Below, piece after piece: positions 6,017 to 14,182 of a stretch of DNA of 15,478 nucleotides. The stretch spans positions 1-15,478 of the forward strand of contig CABSKV010000031.1 of NCBI GenBank assembly GCA_902478425.1, read 5' to 3'. How positions within the stretch are numbered: the first letter of the stretch is position 1; each line of letters opens with the position of its first letter. The position numbers and the translations under genes were made by a program. The stretch comes from an uncultured Coriobacteriia bacterium. GTDB lineage: Bacteria; Actinomycetota; Coriobacteriia; Coriobacteriales; QAMH01. The notes under the pieces are model-generated. The model was given only the letters and a program-made list of their open reading frames with translations, ran no database searches and was not told where the DNA came from.

Positions 6017-7954
6017 CTCCTTGATGGCTTCGGCGGGGAGATAGCCCTTGACGCTGTCGAAGATGAGGTCCTGGTAGACGACGGCTCCTTCGGGACGCAG
6101 GTGCTCGTGGTCATCCCACAGGTACTCGCTCGCATGGCCGCTGCACGCGGAATACCAGTCGACGACGTGTACGTTGTCGTATTTGGTCGCGAACTCGTTG
6201 ATCATCGCGTTGTTGGCGTCGGTCGCGTACTTCTCGTTGTAGACGTTGACGAGGAAGATCTGCTTTTCGGGCCCCACGAGCTCGTACATCTTGTCGAGCT
6301 CATCGGGCTCGAGCACGAAGTTCGTGAAGCAGGCGAAGATCACGCAATCGCCGACGACGCCCTGCGCCTCGTAATCCTTGTAGACGTCGCGCGCCTGCCA
6401 GAACCAGCGGCCGATGTAGCTGTCCATGAGCGCGTTCGTGTAATGCGAGTAGAACTCGGCCTCGGAATCGCCCGGCACGGAATCGCCGATGAGCAGCGGG
6501 TCGCGTATGCGCGCGAGGCGCTCGGCCTCGGCGAGCTCGGCGGCTTCCTGGTCGGCCTTGGCCTTGAGGTAGTTGGCGGCCGCCACGGCGTTGCCGATGA
6601 CGCCGTTTTCGGGACCGTAGCTCGGTGGCGTGTCGTAGAGCTGCATGGCCGAGCCTGCCGCCGCGCCCGTGCTCTTGATGGCGTCTTGCGGCACTTGGAA
6701 CTCGTCGGGAATGAACGCGCAGCCGCCCACGGCGACGGCGAGCGTCAGAAGGCTCGCGAGCGCGGGCGCGATTACGCGCGGCTTGCGCAGCTTGAATCCG
6801 TTGCTCCTGCGCTCGCGCCATTTCTGCAGCGCCTTGCCAATCGCGCCGTGGCGTATGGGGTTTTCGACGAAGGTATAGGACAGCGCCGAGGCGGTGAAGG
6901 TGATGATGAAGACGGCGAGGACGAACCACCATGCGTAGGGACCGGGGCCATTGAGCGGCTTCAGCAGCAGGATGATGGGGTAGTGCCACAGGTAGATGCC
7001 GTACGAGCGCTGGCCGACCCAGACGAAGGGCTTGAGGCTCGCGAATTTCGCCAGCCGGCTGCGCGGGTGCACGAGCACGGCGATGAGCACGGCCGTGAGC
7101 ACCGAGCAGATGATGATGCCGCCGTGGTACATGAAGCCCGAGAAGCCGTCGATGAACGCCATCATGCCGATGATGCCCGCCAGGGCAAGCACGCCGATGA
7201 CGTCGAGGAAGTTGATGATGCGCGAGGGCACGTTGCGGGTGCCGTGCTCGGTGAGGGCCTGGCCGGGCCAGAACAGCGAGAGCCACGCGCCGATGAGCAG
7301 CGAGCAGGCACGCGTGTCGGTGCCATAGTAGACGCGGGTCGGGTCCTCGAGCGGGCTGTAGAGCACCCACATGAACGCGGCGGAGACGACGGCGAGCACG
7401 ATGCAGCCGCGGCGGATGACGGTCTTGTTCGCGCCGAGCTTGCTCACGAGCAGCAGCAAGATGGGCCAGACGAGGTAGAACTGCTCCTCGATCGCGAGCG
7501 ACCAGAAGTGCGTGAGCGGAGAGGGGTCGCCGAGCGACTCGAAGTACGAGAGGCCGCGGAAGACGTACCACCAGTTCTGGAACCAGAACAGCGAGGGCAT
7601 GACGTCGGGACGCAGCTTGGTGAGCAGCGGATGGTTGAAGATGACGCATAGTGCGGTCACGACGACGACAACGAGCACGATGGCGGGAAAGAGGCGTCGG
7701 ACGCGGCGCAGCCAGAACTGGGGGAGGTTGACGGTGCCGGTCTCCTCGAGCTCGGCCATGAGCAGGCCGGTGATGAGGTAGCCGGACAGGACGAAGAAGA
7801 CGGTGACGCCGAGCAGGCCGCCGAGCGCGAACTTGAGGTCGAGGTGGTAGGCGATGACGGCGATGACCGCGAGCGCACGCAATCCGTCGAGGGATGCGAT
7901 GTAGCGCTTCTTCACTTGTTTGGCGACGCGTGCATCGCTTCGCTGCGTTGTCAT
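6014..7954 (-). CDS. Membrane acyltransferase (acyltransferase-3) with C-terminal SGNH domain
   Basis: The 646-residue protein has an N-terminal acyltransferase-3 membrane domain of about ten to eleven helices and a C-terminal extracytoplasmic SGNH esterase/transferase domain, the architecture of OatA-type peptidoglycan or cell-surface polysaccharide O-acetyltransferases. The N-terminal LDGLRALAVIAVIAYH places the conserved histidine at about residue 37. GVTVFFVLSGYLITG, HFWSLAIEEQFYLVWP and SYGIYLWHYP follow in family order. The SGNH domain has S492 in LIGDSVPGD, N545 in FTNF, and D615/H618 in the DxxH motif DHEH, so the triad looks intact. I chose the ATG at 7954 with GGAGG just upstream because the alternative GTG at 7993 lies inside the inferred promoter. 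Acceptor and acyl group are unknown. It is divergent from yerC-dnaE; nadE follows downstream after 127 bases. Confidence 0.9.
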   Translation of the reverse strand: MTTQRSDARVAKQVKKRYIASLDGLRALAVIAVIAYHLDLKFALGGLLGVTVFFVLSGYLITGLLMAELEETGTVNLPQFWLRRVRRLFPAIVLVVVVVTALCVIFNHPLLTKLRPDVMPSLFWFQNWWYVFRGLSYFESLGDPSPLTHFWSLAIEEQFYLVWPILLLLVSKLGANKTVIRRGCIVLAVVSAAFMWVLYSPLEDPTRVYYGTDTRACSLLIGAWLSLFWPGQALTEHGTRNVPSRIINFLDVIGVLALAGIIGMMAFIDGFSGFMYHGGIIICSVLTAVLIAVLVHPRSRLAKFASLKPFVWVGQRSYGIYLWHYPIILLLKPLNGPGPYAWWFVLAVFIITFTASALSYTFVENPIRHGAIGKALQKWRERRSNGFKLRKPRVIAPALASLLTLAVAVGGCAFIPDEFQVPQDAIKSTGAAAGSAMQLYDTPPSYGPENGVIGNAVAAANYLKAKADQEAAELAEAERLARIRDPLLIGDSVPGDSEAEFYSHYTNALMDSYIGRWFWQARDVYKDYEAQGVVGDCVIFACFTNFVLEPDELDKMYELVGPEKQIFLVNVYNEKYATDANNAMINEFATKYDNVHVVDWYSACSGHASEYLWDDHEHLRPEGAVVYQDLIFDSVKGYLPAEAIKE

Positions 7955-7977
7955 GCCCCTCCATCTTCGTTGCCCGC

Positions 7978-8006
7978 AATATAATGTGCGCACGAGGGAT
8001 AAGCAA
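7978..8006 (-). promoter_or_regulatory. Candidate sigma-70-type promoter for the acyltransferase gene
   Basis: On the minus strand TTGCTT (8001-8006) and TATATT (7978-7983) are separated by exactly 17 bases. The -10 is 5 of 6 to consensus; the -35 keeps only TTG. Transcription would start near 7970, giving a leader of about 16 bases before the ATG at 7954. The 205-base divergent region (7955-8159) shows no other clear element, and I could not assign a convincing promoter for yerC-dnaE. Confidence 0.45.
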
Positions 8007-8149
8007 GGGGAGGGGGAGTATCGTAGGATGATATGCGAGCGGGTTTTGTCTGGTTTGCAGTTCGCGTACGAATCGGAATTTTCGCAGACCGTGTCGCAGG
8101 GGCGTAGTAGGATATTCGGGTAGTGCTTTATCGTCCGCTAGCAACCATT

Positions 8150-8154
8150 GGGAG
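8150..8154 (+). promoter_or_regulatory. Ribosome binding site that fixes the GTG start of the yerC-like gene
   Basis: GGGAG lies 5 bases before GTG at 8160. It favours this start over the TTG at 8148, which overlaps the site itself. Confidence 0.6.
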
Positions 8155-8159
8155 CGCAC

Positions 8160-8477
8160 GTGTCAGATAAACTCCGGACCCAGCTCGTCGAAAACCTGCT
8201 TGCCGTCCTCACCACCATGAATAGCGAGGATGAGGTCTACAACTTCCTCCTCGACCTGTGCACCGTCCGCGAAATCGCCGAGATGTCACAGCGTCTCGAG
8301 GTCGCGCGTCTGCTCGCCGATGGGCAGAGCTACGTCTACGTGCAAGACGTCACCGGCGCATCGGCCACCACCATCAGCCGCGTCTCGAAGTGCCTCAACT
8401 ACGGCAGCGGTGGCTACGAAGACGCGCTCGCCATCATCGCGCGCGAAGGCGCCACGGCTGGTGGCAGCGAGGAGTAG
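8160..8477 (+). CDS. YerC/YecD-family TrpR-like DNA-binding protein
   Basis: This 105-residue cytoplasmic protein belongs to the YerC/YecD family, small helix-turn-helix proteins related to the tryptophan repressor TrpR. The core is clear: NFLLDLCTVREIAEMSQRLEVARLL (about residues 24-48), then VQDVTGASATTISRVSKCLNYG (about 62-83), the typical recognition helix and the CLNYG signature. Family members are predicted transcription factors with poorly defined targets. The GTG start at 8160 has GGGAG 5 bases upstream. Its TAG stop is followed after only 3 bases by the dnaE start, and the dnaE ribosome site lies inside its last codons, so the two are one operon and probably coupled in translation. 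Whether it autoregulates or controls dnaE is inference from position. Confidence 0.92.
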   Translation: MSDKLRTQLVENLLAVLTTMNSEDEVYNFLLDLCTVREIAEMSQRLEVARLLADGQSYVYVQDVTGASATTISRVSKCLNYGSGGYEDALAIIAREGATAGGSEE

Positions 8478-8480
8478 CGC

Positions 8481-11400
8481 ATGGCTGAACAAGACATCCC
8501 CGCATTCGAGCAGATCAAGGCCGCAAGCGAAGGCAACGGCCCCATCCCCACCTCGTGCCGCGATGCGGGCACCTTCGTGCACCTGCACGTGCACACGGAG
8601 TACTCCCTGCTCGACGGCGCCACGCGCATTAGCGAGCTGTGCACGCGTGCCAAGGAGCTCGGCATGCCCGCCGTCGCCATCACCGATCACGGCTACATGT
8701 ACGGCTGCGCCGAGTTCTACCAGGCCGCCATCAAGGCCGGCATCAAGCCCATCATCGGCTGCGAGATCTACTTCACGCCAGATTCCACCTTGAGCCGCGA
8801 CAAGCGCCCCGAGCTCTATCACATGATCTTGCTCGCCAAGGACAACCGCGGCTACCGCAACCTCATGCGCATCGTGTCAGAGGCCGCGACCGACGGCTTC
8901 TACTACAAACCGCGCGTCACGCTCGAGGCACTGCGCAAGTATCATGATGGCATCCTCGCCACGAGCGCGTGCATCGCGGGCGTCATCCCCAAGTCCATCG
9001 ATCGCGGCGAGTACGAAATCGCCAAGGAATGGGCGCAAACATTCATCGACATCTTCGGCAAGGACGACTTCTACATCGAGCTGCAAAACCAGGGCCCTGA
9101 GATCGTGACCGACAACGGCATCAGCCAGCCGCGCCTCAACGACGCGCTGTGCAAGCTCGCGGCTGAGATGGGCCTCAAGGTCGTCGGCACGAATGACCTG
9201 CACTATCTGCGCCAGGAGGATTCCTACACGCAAGACCTCATGCTCTGCATTGGCATGGGCAAGTTCGTCAACGACGAGAACCGCATGAAGTTCTCGAATG
9301 ACCAGTTCTACCTCAAGAGCCCCGAGGAGATGGCCGAGGCCCTCAAGGAGCACCCGGAGTGCCTGGCCACGACGCTCGAAATCGCGGACAAGTGCAACGT
9401 CACGCTCGAATTCGGCAACATCATCCTGCCGCGCTACCCCTTCCTCAAGGAGGGCGAGACGAACGAATCGCTCCTGCGCGACATGTCGATGGAGGGCCTG
9501 AAGCGCCGCTATGGCGATCCGCTGCCGCAAGAGGTCATCGAGCGCTTCGAGCACGAGTACGAGATCATCTGCTCGAAGGGCTTTGCCGCGTACTTCCTCA
9601 TCGTGCAGGAGTTCGCGCGCTGGGCCAAGGAAAACGGCATCGGCGTCGGTCCCGGCCGTGGCTCTGCCGCCGGCTCCATCATCAGCTATGCGCTCGACAT
9701 CACCACCTTCGACCCGCTCGCCAATGACCTCATCTTCGAGCGCTTCCTCTCGCCCGAGCGCACGGAGATGCCCGATATCGACATGGACTTCGATGACGAG
9801 CGCAGGCTGGACGTCATCCAGCACTGCCGCGACATCTATGGCCCCGAGCGCATTGCGCACGTCATCACCTATGGCAAGATGAAGGCAAAGCAGGCGGTCA
9901 ACGACGCCGCGCGTGTCCTCGAGTACCCGGTCTACGTGAGCGCCGGTATTTCCAAGATGATCCCCAACGACCCGAAGATGACGCTCGAGCGCGCCCTCTC
10001 GGAAAACCCGGACCTGCGCAAGCAGTACGAGAGCGACCCGGACACCAAGAAGATCATCGACTCGGCCAAGCGGCTCGAGGGCATCACGCGCGGCGAGGGC
10101 GTGCACGCCTCGGCCGTCATCATCTGCCGCGACCCGGTCTACGATTACGTGCCCACCAAGCTCGACACCAAGGGCGGCATGATCATCACGCAGTACGACG
10201 GCGTGATGACCGCCAACATGGGTCTGCTCAAGATGGACTTCCTCGGCCTGCGCACCCTCACCGTCATCTCCAAGGCGCTCGCAAACATCAAGGCCAACCA
10301 CGGCATCGACATCGACCTCGACACCATCGACATGAAGGATCCGGCGATGTACGAGCTGTTCGCGCGCGGCGGTACGGCTGGCGTGTTCCAGGTCGAGTCG
10401 CCCGGCATGCGCGTGCTGCTCAAGAAGATGCGCCCGGACTGCTACGACGACATCGTCGCCGTCATCGCGCTGTATCGTCCCGGCCCCCTGGGTGCGGGCA
10501 TGGTCGACGACTTCGTCGACCGCAAGCTCGGCCGCAAGCCCGTCACCTTCTACGATGAGCGCCTCAAGCCCGTGCTCGAGAGCACCTACGGCACGATGGT
10601 GTACCAAGAGCAGGTCATGCGCATCTCCGTCGTCATGAGCGGCTTCACCACGGGCGAGAGCGACAAGGTGCGCAAGGCCGTGGCGAAGAAGAAGATCGCG
10701 CTCATGCGCGAGGTCGAGCAGGAATGGGCCGACGGCACGGTCGAGACGATGGAGGACCACTGGCTCAACGGCGCCGAGCGCAACGGCTATTCGCGCAAGA
10801 TCGCGCAGACCATCTGGGACGATGTCCTCAAGTTCGCCGAGTACGCGTTCAACAAGTCGCACTCGGCCGCATACGGCATCCTCACCATGCAGACGGCCTG
10901 GCTCAAGGCGCATTATCCCAACGAGTACATGGCCGCCGTGCTCTCCAGCTACACGGGCAAGACCGACAAGATCGTCCACTATGTCAACGCGTGCAAGCAA
11001 GACGGCATCGCCGTGCTGCCGCCCGACATCAACCAGTCACGCGGCGATTTCACCGCCGTGGCAGATGGCGTGCGCTTCGGCCTCGCGGGCCTCAAGGGCG
11101 TGGGCGAGAAAGTCGTCGAGCTCATCATCGAGGAGCGCGAGAAGAACGGGCCGTTCACCTCGCTGCATGACTTCGCGTTCCGCGTGCCGGCAGAGGCGTG
11201 CAACAAGCGCGTGGTCGAGGCGCTCGTCAAGGCCGGCGCCTTCGATTCCACCGGCTATACGCGCCGGCAGCTCTGGGGCTTCGTGAACGAGGGATCGCTG
11301 CTCGAGCAGGCCGCACGTCGCCAGCGCGACCGCGAGGCGGGCCAGGTCACGATGTTCGACCTCTTCGCCGAGGCAACCGAGTCCGATCCAAGCGAGGTCG

Positions 11401-12116
11401 AAGAGGACATTCCCGCGCCCGATGGCGTCGAGTGGGACCGCAACATCAAGCTGCGCTACGAGAAGGAGTCGATCGGCATCTTCGTAAGCGACCACCCGCT
11501 CTCGCCGTACGCGGGCGTGATGGCCGCCAACGCGCATGCGGGTCTTGGTTCGCTCGACGACGAGGACGTCTTCCACGACGGGCGTACCTACGACTTCGCG
11601 GGCATGGTTGCAGACATCCAGGTCAAGACCACCAAGAAGGGCTCGAACATGGCCATCGTGCGCCTCGAGGACATGGAGGCGGGCGTCGATTGCGTCTTCT
11701 GGTCATCATCGTGGGAGAAGTACCGCGAGGTGCTCCAATCCGAGGACGAGACGGGCGAGATTCCGGTCATCCACGTGCGCGGCAAGCTCGAGCGCAGCGA
11801 TCGCGGCGCGCAGGTCATCGTCTACGAGGTCGAGCAGCTCGCGGCAGACAACGGCACGGGTGCCGGCACAACGCAGCGTGGTCCGTCGGCGCTGTCGATT
11901 CACGTGCGCTCCGAGCAGTTCAGCAACGAGACGATGCGCCAGCTCTCGGCGATCTTCGATAACTACCCGGGCGCGCATCCGGTCACGTTGTTCATCGAGC
12001 AGACTGATGGGCGCAAGTTCCGCGCCGAACTGCCGGTGAGCGTCAACTGCGGTTCCCAAGAGATGATTGCGCGCGTCGGCGAGCTCGTCGGAGCAGGGGC
12101 TGTGAACGTGGCGTAG
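8481..12116 (+). CDS. dnaE: DNA polymerase III alpha subunit
   Basis: This 1211-residue protein is the replicative polymerase catalytic subunit. Domains in order: PHP domain (HLHVHTEYSLLDG from residue 34), palm and fingers with GPGRGSAAGS and PDIDMDF, tandem helix-hairpin-helix (GLKGVGEKVVELI near 870), clamp-binding motif QVTMFDLF at 955-962, and an OB-fold from about 1035. Polymerase metal ligands are D432 and D434, with the third at D586 in MDFLGLRTL. The PHP site keeps all nine metal ligands expected by comparison with mycobacterial DnaE1 (H36, H38, D45, H70, E95, H114, C164, D239, H241), so built-in 3'-5' proofreading is plausible. About 30 residues precede the PHP motif. GAGGAG in the end of the yerC-like gene sets the ATG. 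A strong terminator follows directly. Confidence 0.98.
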   Translation: MAEQDIPAFEQIKAASEGNGPIPTSCRDAGTFVHLHVHTEYSLLDGATRISELCTRAKELGMPAVAITDHGYMYGCAEFYQAAIKAGIKPIIGCEIYFTPDSTLSRDKRPELYHMILLAKDNRGYRNLMRIVSEAATDGFYYKPRVTLEALRKYHDGILATSACIAGVIPKSIDRGEYEIAKEWAQTFIDIFGKDDFYIELQNQGPEIVTDNGISQPRLNDALCKLAAEMGLKVVGTNDLHYLRQEDSYTQDLMLCIGMGKFVNDENRMKFSNDQFYLKSPEEMAEALKEHPECLATTLEIADKCNVTLEFGNIILPRYPFLKEGETNESLLRDMSMEGLKRRYGDPLPQEVIERFEHEYEIICSKGFAAYFLIVQEFARWAKENGIGVGPGRGSAAGSIISYALDITTFDPLANDLIFERFLSPERTEMPDIDMDFDDERRLDVIQHCRDIYGPERIAHVITYGKMKAKQAVNDAARVLEYPVYVSAGISKMIPNDPKMTLERALSENPDLRKQYESDPDTKKIIDSAKRLEGITRGEGVHASAVIICRDPVYDYVPTKLDTKGGMIITQYDGVMTANMGLLKMDFLGLRTLTVISKALANIKANHGIDIDLDTIDMKDPAMYELFARGGTAGVFQVESPGMRVLLKKMRPDCYDDIVAVIALYRPGPLGAGMVDDFVDRKLGRKPVTFYDERLKPVLESTYGTMVYQEQVMRISVVMSGFTTGESDKVRKAVAKKKIALMREVEQEWADGTVETMEDHWLNGAERNGYSRKIAQTIWDDVLKFAEYAFNKSHSAAYGILTMQTAWLKAHYPNEYMAAVLSSYTGKTDKIVHYVNACKQDGIAVLPPDINQSRGDFTAVADGVRFGLAGLKGVGEKVVELIIEEREKNGPFTSLHDFAFRVPAEACNKRVVEALVKAGAFDSTGYTRRQLWGFVNEGSLLEQAARRQRDREAGQVTMFDLFAEATESDPSEVEEDIPAPDGVEWDRNIKLRYEKESIGIFVSDHPLSPYAGVMAANAHAGLGSLDDEDVFHDGRTYDFAGMVADIQVKTTKKGSNMAIVRLEDMEAGVDCVFWSSSWEKYREVLQSEDETGEIPVIHVRGKLERSDRGAQVIVYEVEQLAADNGTGAGTTQRGPSALSIHVRSEQFSNETMRQLSAIFDNYPGAHPVTLFIEQTDGRKFRAELPVSVNCGSQEMIARVGELVGAGAVNVA

Positions 12117-12126
12117 CGGCGGGGAG

Positions 12127-12198
12127 GGCGTAGCGGGCATGGGCGCCAGAGCTCAGAAACCCATTCGCTCTGGTCACCCATGCCCGCTACGCCTTTTT
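12127..12198 (+). terminator. Strong intrinsic terminator after dnaE
   Basis: A perfect 17-bp stem (12127-12143 with 12177-12193) is extended by an inner 7-bp stem, CCAGAGC (12146-12152) with GCTCTGG (12167-12173), and followed by TTTTT at 12194-12198. It begins 10 bases after the dnaE stop. The opposite strand has no T-run after the stem, so it serves dnaE and not the convergent HAD gene. Confidence 0.9.
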
Positions 12199-12237
12199 GT
12201 CGTCGATACTCGATACGTAACAATGCCCCTGCGATCT

Positions 12238-12303
12238 GACGATTCGCCGACGCTTAGAGCGGTGAAGAAAAACGACGATTCGCCGGCGCTTGGGGCGGTG
12301 AAG
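12238..12303. repeat. Two tandem 30-base repeats at a 36-base period
   Basis: Bases 12238-12267 and 12274-12303 match at 27 of 30 positions; all three differences are A/G. Each copy contains GACGATTCGCC, then GCGGTGAAG. The 36-base period is a multiple of three and the plus strand reads as a 12-residue repeat (DDSPTLRAVKKN), but no credible gene covers it. The array ends just past the HAD stop codon. Confidence 0.75.
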
Positions 12304-12304
12304 G

Positions 12305-12979
12305 TTAGAGGAGCTCAGTGAAGCTGCGGATGGCGAGGGTTGCGGTGCGGGAGAGCTCGTCGAAGGAGCCGGCCACATCGTTGTCGTAGGTCCCAATCGT
12401 CGAGATGCCGCACTTGTTCATCACGCGCAGCGCGTAGAGCGAATCATCCGCACCCCAGGCCGTGGACGCCTGCGCACCCATGACCTGCAACGCATGCTCG
12501 TAAATGCGCGGATCCTGCTTCGAGATACCCGTTTCCTTGGTCGAAACGATGGCGACGAACGCATCGAGGAGCCCGCAGGTCCTCAACCCCGCCTCGATGT
12601 AGTCTTTGGGGCTGGCCGACACGACGCAGCAGGGCACGCCATGCTCGCCCAGTGCGCGCACGAACTCCTCGACACCGGGCTTGGGCGTCGCGTCGTACTC
12701 GTAGTAGTCGAGCATGGTCGCGTCGATGTAGGCGTGGATTTCCTCCTCGCTGCCCATGACACCGTATTTCTCGTGAAAGACGCGGGCAACCTCGTCCATG
12801 GAGGCGGCGCGCATCGTCTCGAGCATCTCCTGGGTGAAGGGGACGCCCGATGCGTCGATGAGCCCGAACTCGACCTTGCGCCATGCGACCATGGAGTCGA
12901 GCAGGCAACCATCGCAATCGAACATGAAGCCGCTCGCGTGCGCGAATCGCTCGAAGGCCGGGGTGGTGGAGATGGTCAT
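12305..12979 (-). CDS. HAD-superfamily phosphatase (subfamily IA type)
   Basis: This 224-residue cytoplasmic hydrolase resembles small-molecule phosphatases and phosphoglucomutases of the HAD superfamily. Motif I is FDCDGCLLDS, with nucleophile D21 and acid/base D23; motif II is S121 in VVSASPK; K154 in ISKQDPRIY serves as motif III; motif IV is GADDS with D178 and D179. The helical cap lies between residues 30 and 95, as in subfamily IA. The substrate cannot be named. It follows the aminotransferase by 21 bases in the same reading frame, with the aminotransferase TAA eight codons ahead of its ATG. No Shine-Dalgarno sequence is visible: the gap is filled by a copy of the palindromic repeat. 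Translation may rely on re-initiation after the upstream stop. Confidence 0.85.
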   Translation of the reverse strand: MTISTTPAFERFAHASGFMFDCDGCLLDSMVAWRKVEFGLIDASGVPFTQEMLETMRAASMDEVARVFHEKYGVMGSEEEIHAYIDATMLDYYEYDATPKPGVEEFVRALGEHGVPCCVVSASPKDYIEAGLRTCGLLDAFVAIVSTKETGISKQDPRIYEHALQVMGAQASTAWGADDSLYALRVMNKCGISTIGTYDNDVAGSFDELSRTATLAIRSFTELL

Positions 12980-13001
12980 GAGACAGCGTGCCTGAGTCGT
13001 T
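12979..13001. repeat. Partial copy of the 29-base palindromic element at the aminotransferase-HAD junction
   Basis: These 23 bases match 5988-6010 at 20 positions, with transitions only. The element begins at the first base of the HAD start codon and ends at the last base of the aminotransferase stop codon, so it fills the whole junction. The right arm (GTCTCA) is missing and is replaced by aminotransferase sequence. Confidence 0.65.
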
Positions 13002-14182
13002 TACTGGTAGGCGTCGTAGACGGCCTGGAACGCGCCGAGCGCACCGCGTATGGTCGCCTCGTCGCAGCAATAGCCCACGCGCGTCCATCCCTTGGTGAGG
13101 AAGCCGTCGCTCGGCACGAGCAGCAGCTCATGCTGGCGGCAGGTCTCGCAAAACGCCTGCGCGTCGGGCTCGAGCGCCTCGATCCACATGTAGAACGCGC
13201 CTTGCGGGTAGATGACGTTGTAGCCGATCTCCTTGAGGCCGTCGTAGAGGATCTTGCGGTTACGGTCGTAGGGCTCGATGTCGACCGGCGCGTCGATGCA
13301 CTCGGCAACGGCGAGCTGGAAGAGGATGGAATCGCAGATGTAGCCGAGCGAGCGGCCCGCACCGCATATGGCCTTGTAGACGTGGTCGAAGTCGGGCATG
13401 GCGTTGGGTACGAGCACGTAGCCGATGCGCTCGCCGGGCAGCGAGAACGACTTGGACCACGAGTAGCAGACGAAGGTCGCGTCGTAGAGGCTCGGGATCC
13501 ACGCGGGCGTCAGGCCGTCGTAGACGAGCTCGCGGTAGGGCTCGTCGCTGATGAGGTAGATGGTGTGGCCGTACTCGGCGGACTTGGCGCGCAGCAGGTC
13601 GGCGAGCTGCTGGAGGTTCTCGTCGTCGTAGACCGAGCCGACGGGGTTGTTGGGCGTGTTGATGATGATGGCCGCGGTCTTGGGAGTGATGGCGGCTTCG
13701 ATCGCGTCGATGTCGAGCATGAAGTCGCTTGCGCGCGCGGGCACCTCGACGGTCACCGCGCCGGCGTTGCTCGCCCAGGTCTTGTACTCGGGGAAGTACG
13801 GCGTGATGGCGATGAGCTCCTCGCCGGGCATGACGACGGCCTTGATGGCGATGCAGATGGCAGCGGACGCACCGGCCGTGAGGTAGAGGTTGCCGGCGGT
13901 GTAGTCGGTGCCGTAGCGACGGTTGAGGTTCTGGGCGATGGCTTCGCGCGCCTCGACGAGGCCGGGCGACATCGTGTACATGTGCATGGTGCCGTCGCCC
14001 TCGTTGACCAGGCGGGCGATGGTTTCGTCGATGATGGCGGGAGAGGGCACGCTCGGGTTGCCGATCGAGAGGTCGAAGACCTTGTCGTCGCCGATCTGCG
14101 CCTTGCGCTCGAGGCCGTAGGCGAAGATCTCGCGAATCTTGTTGGGCGCGGCACCCAGGGCGTACATATCCTCGTTGATCAT
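13001..14182 (-). CDS. PLP-dependent class I/II aminotransferase
   Basis: This 393-residue fold-type I enzyme resembles aspartate/aromatic aminotransferase-like proteins. It has the LSIGNPSVPSP segment (38-48), GASAA (104-108), NTPNNPVG (175-182) with the PLP-contacting N179, ISDEPY (211-216) with D213 and Y216, and the Schiff-base lysine K244 in SWSKSFSLPGERIGY, with R252 for phosphate binding. R368 in TRVGYC corresponds to the substrate-carboxylate arginine of the family. The amino acid used cannot be told from sequence alone. AAGGAG 5 bases before the ATG gives a good ribosome site. It lies 50 bases after the thiamine-binding-type gene and 21 bases before the HAD gene, so it could be co-transcribed with either, but no thiamine role is implied. 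Confidence 0.92.
   Translation of the reverse strand: MINEDMYALGAAPNKIREIFAYGLERKAQIGDDKVFDLSIGNPSVPSPAIIDETIARLVNEGDGTMHMYTMSPGLVEAREAIAQNLNRRYGTDYTAGNLYLTAGASAAICIAIKAVVMPGEELIAITPYFPEYKTWASNAGAVTVEVPARASDFMLDIDAIEAAITPKTAAIIINTPNNPVGSVYDDENLQQLADLLRAKSAEYGHTIYLISDEPYRELVYDGLTPAWIPSLYDATFVCYSWSKSFSLPGERIGYVLVPNAMPDFDHVYKAICGAGRSLGYICDSILFQLAVAECIDAPVDIEPYDRNRKILYDGLKEIGYNVIYPQGAFYMWIEALEPDAQAFCETCRQHELLLVPSDGFLTKGWTRVGYCCDEATIRGALGAFQAVYDAYQ

Noticed and set aside
5887..6135. N-terminal extension of nadE to an ATG at 6135
   Set aside because: The extra residues are S, T and P rich, unlike the family, and lie inside the acyltransferase gene. The ATG at 5886 has a good ribosome site and the canonical N-terminus.
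5987..7651. 554-codon open frame opposite the acyltransferase gene
   Set aside because: The composition is typical of an antisense shadow (E, R, V, D, H rich). The minus-strand acyltransferase has membrane helices and ordered catalytic motifs.
7980..7985. Perfect TATAAT on the plus strand as a promoter for the yerC-like gene
   Set aside because: No -35 lies 16-18 bases upstream, and the same bases form part of a better minus-strand promoter. The leader would also be about 170 bases.
7955..7993. GTG start at 7993 for the acyltransferase gene
   Set aside because: It falls between the inferred -10 and -35 elements, and the ATG at 7954 has GGAGG just upstream.
8877..11000. 707-codon open frame opposite dnaE
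   Set aside because: It is the antisense shadow of a highly conserved polymerase, with no recognisable domain of its own.
12127..12193. Link between the dnaE terminator and the queA-tgt inverted repeat through the shared GCATGGG/CCCATGC arms
   Set aside because: Only 7 bases are shared, in otherwise unrelated stems. This is expected by chance in GC-rich hairpins.
12238..12303. CRISPR array
   Set aside because: There are only two copies, with a 6-base gap instead of a spacer of about 30 bases, and no cas genes nearby.
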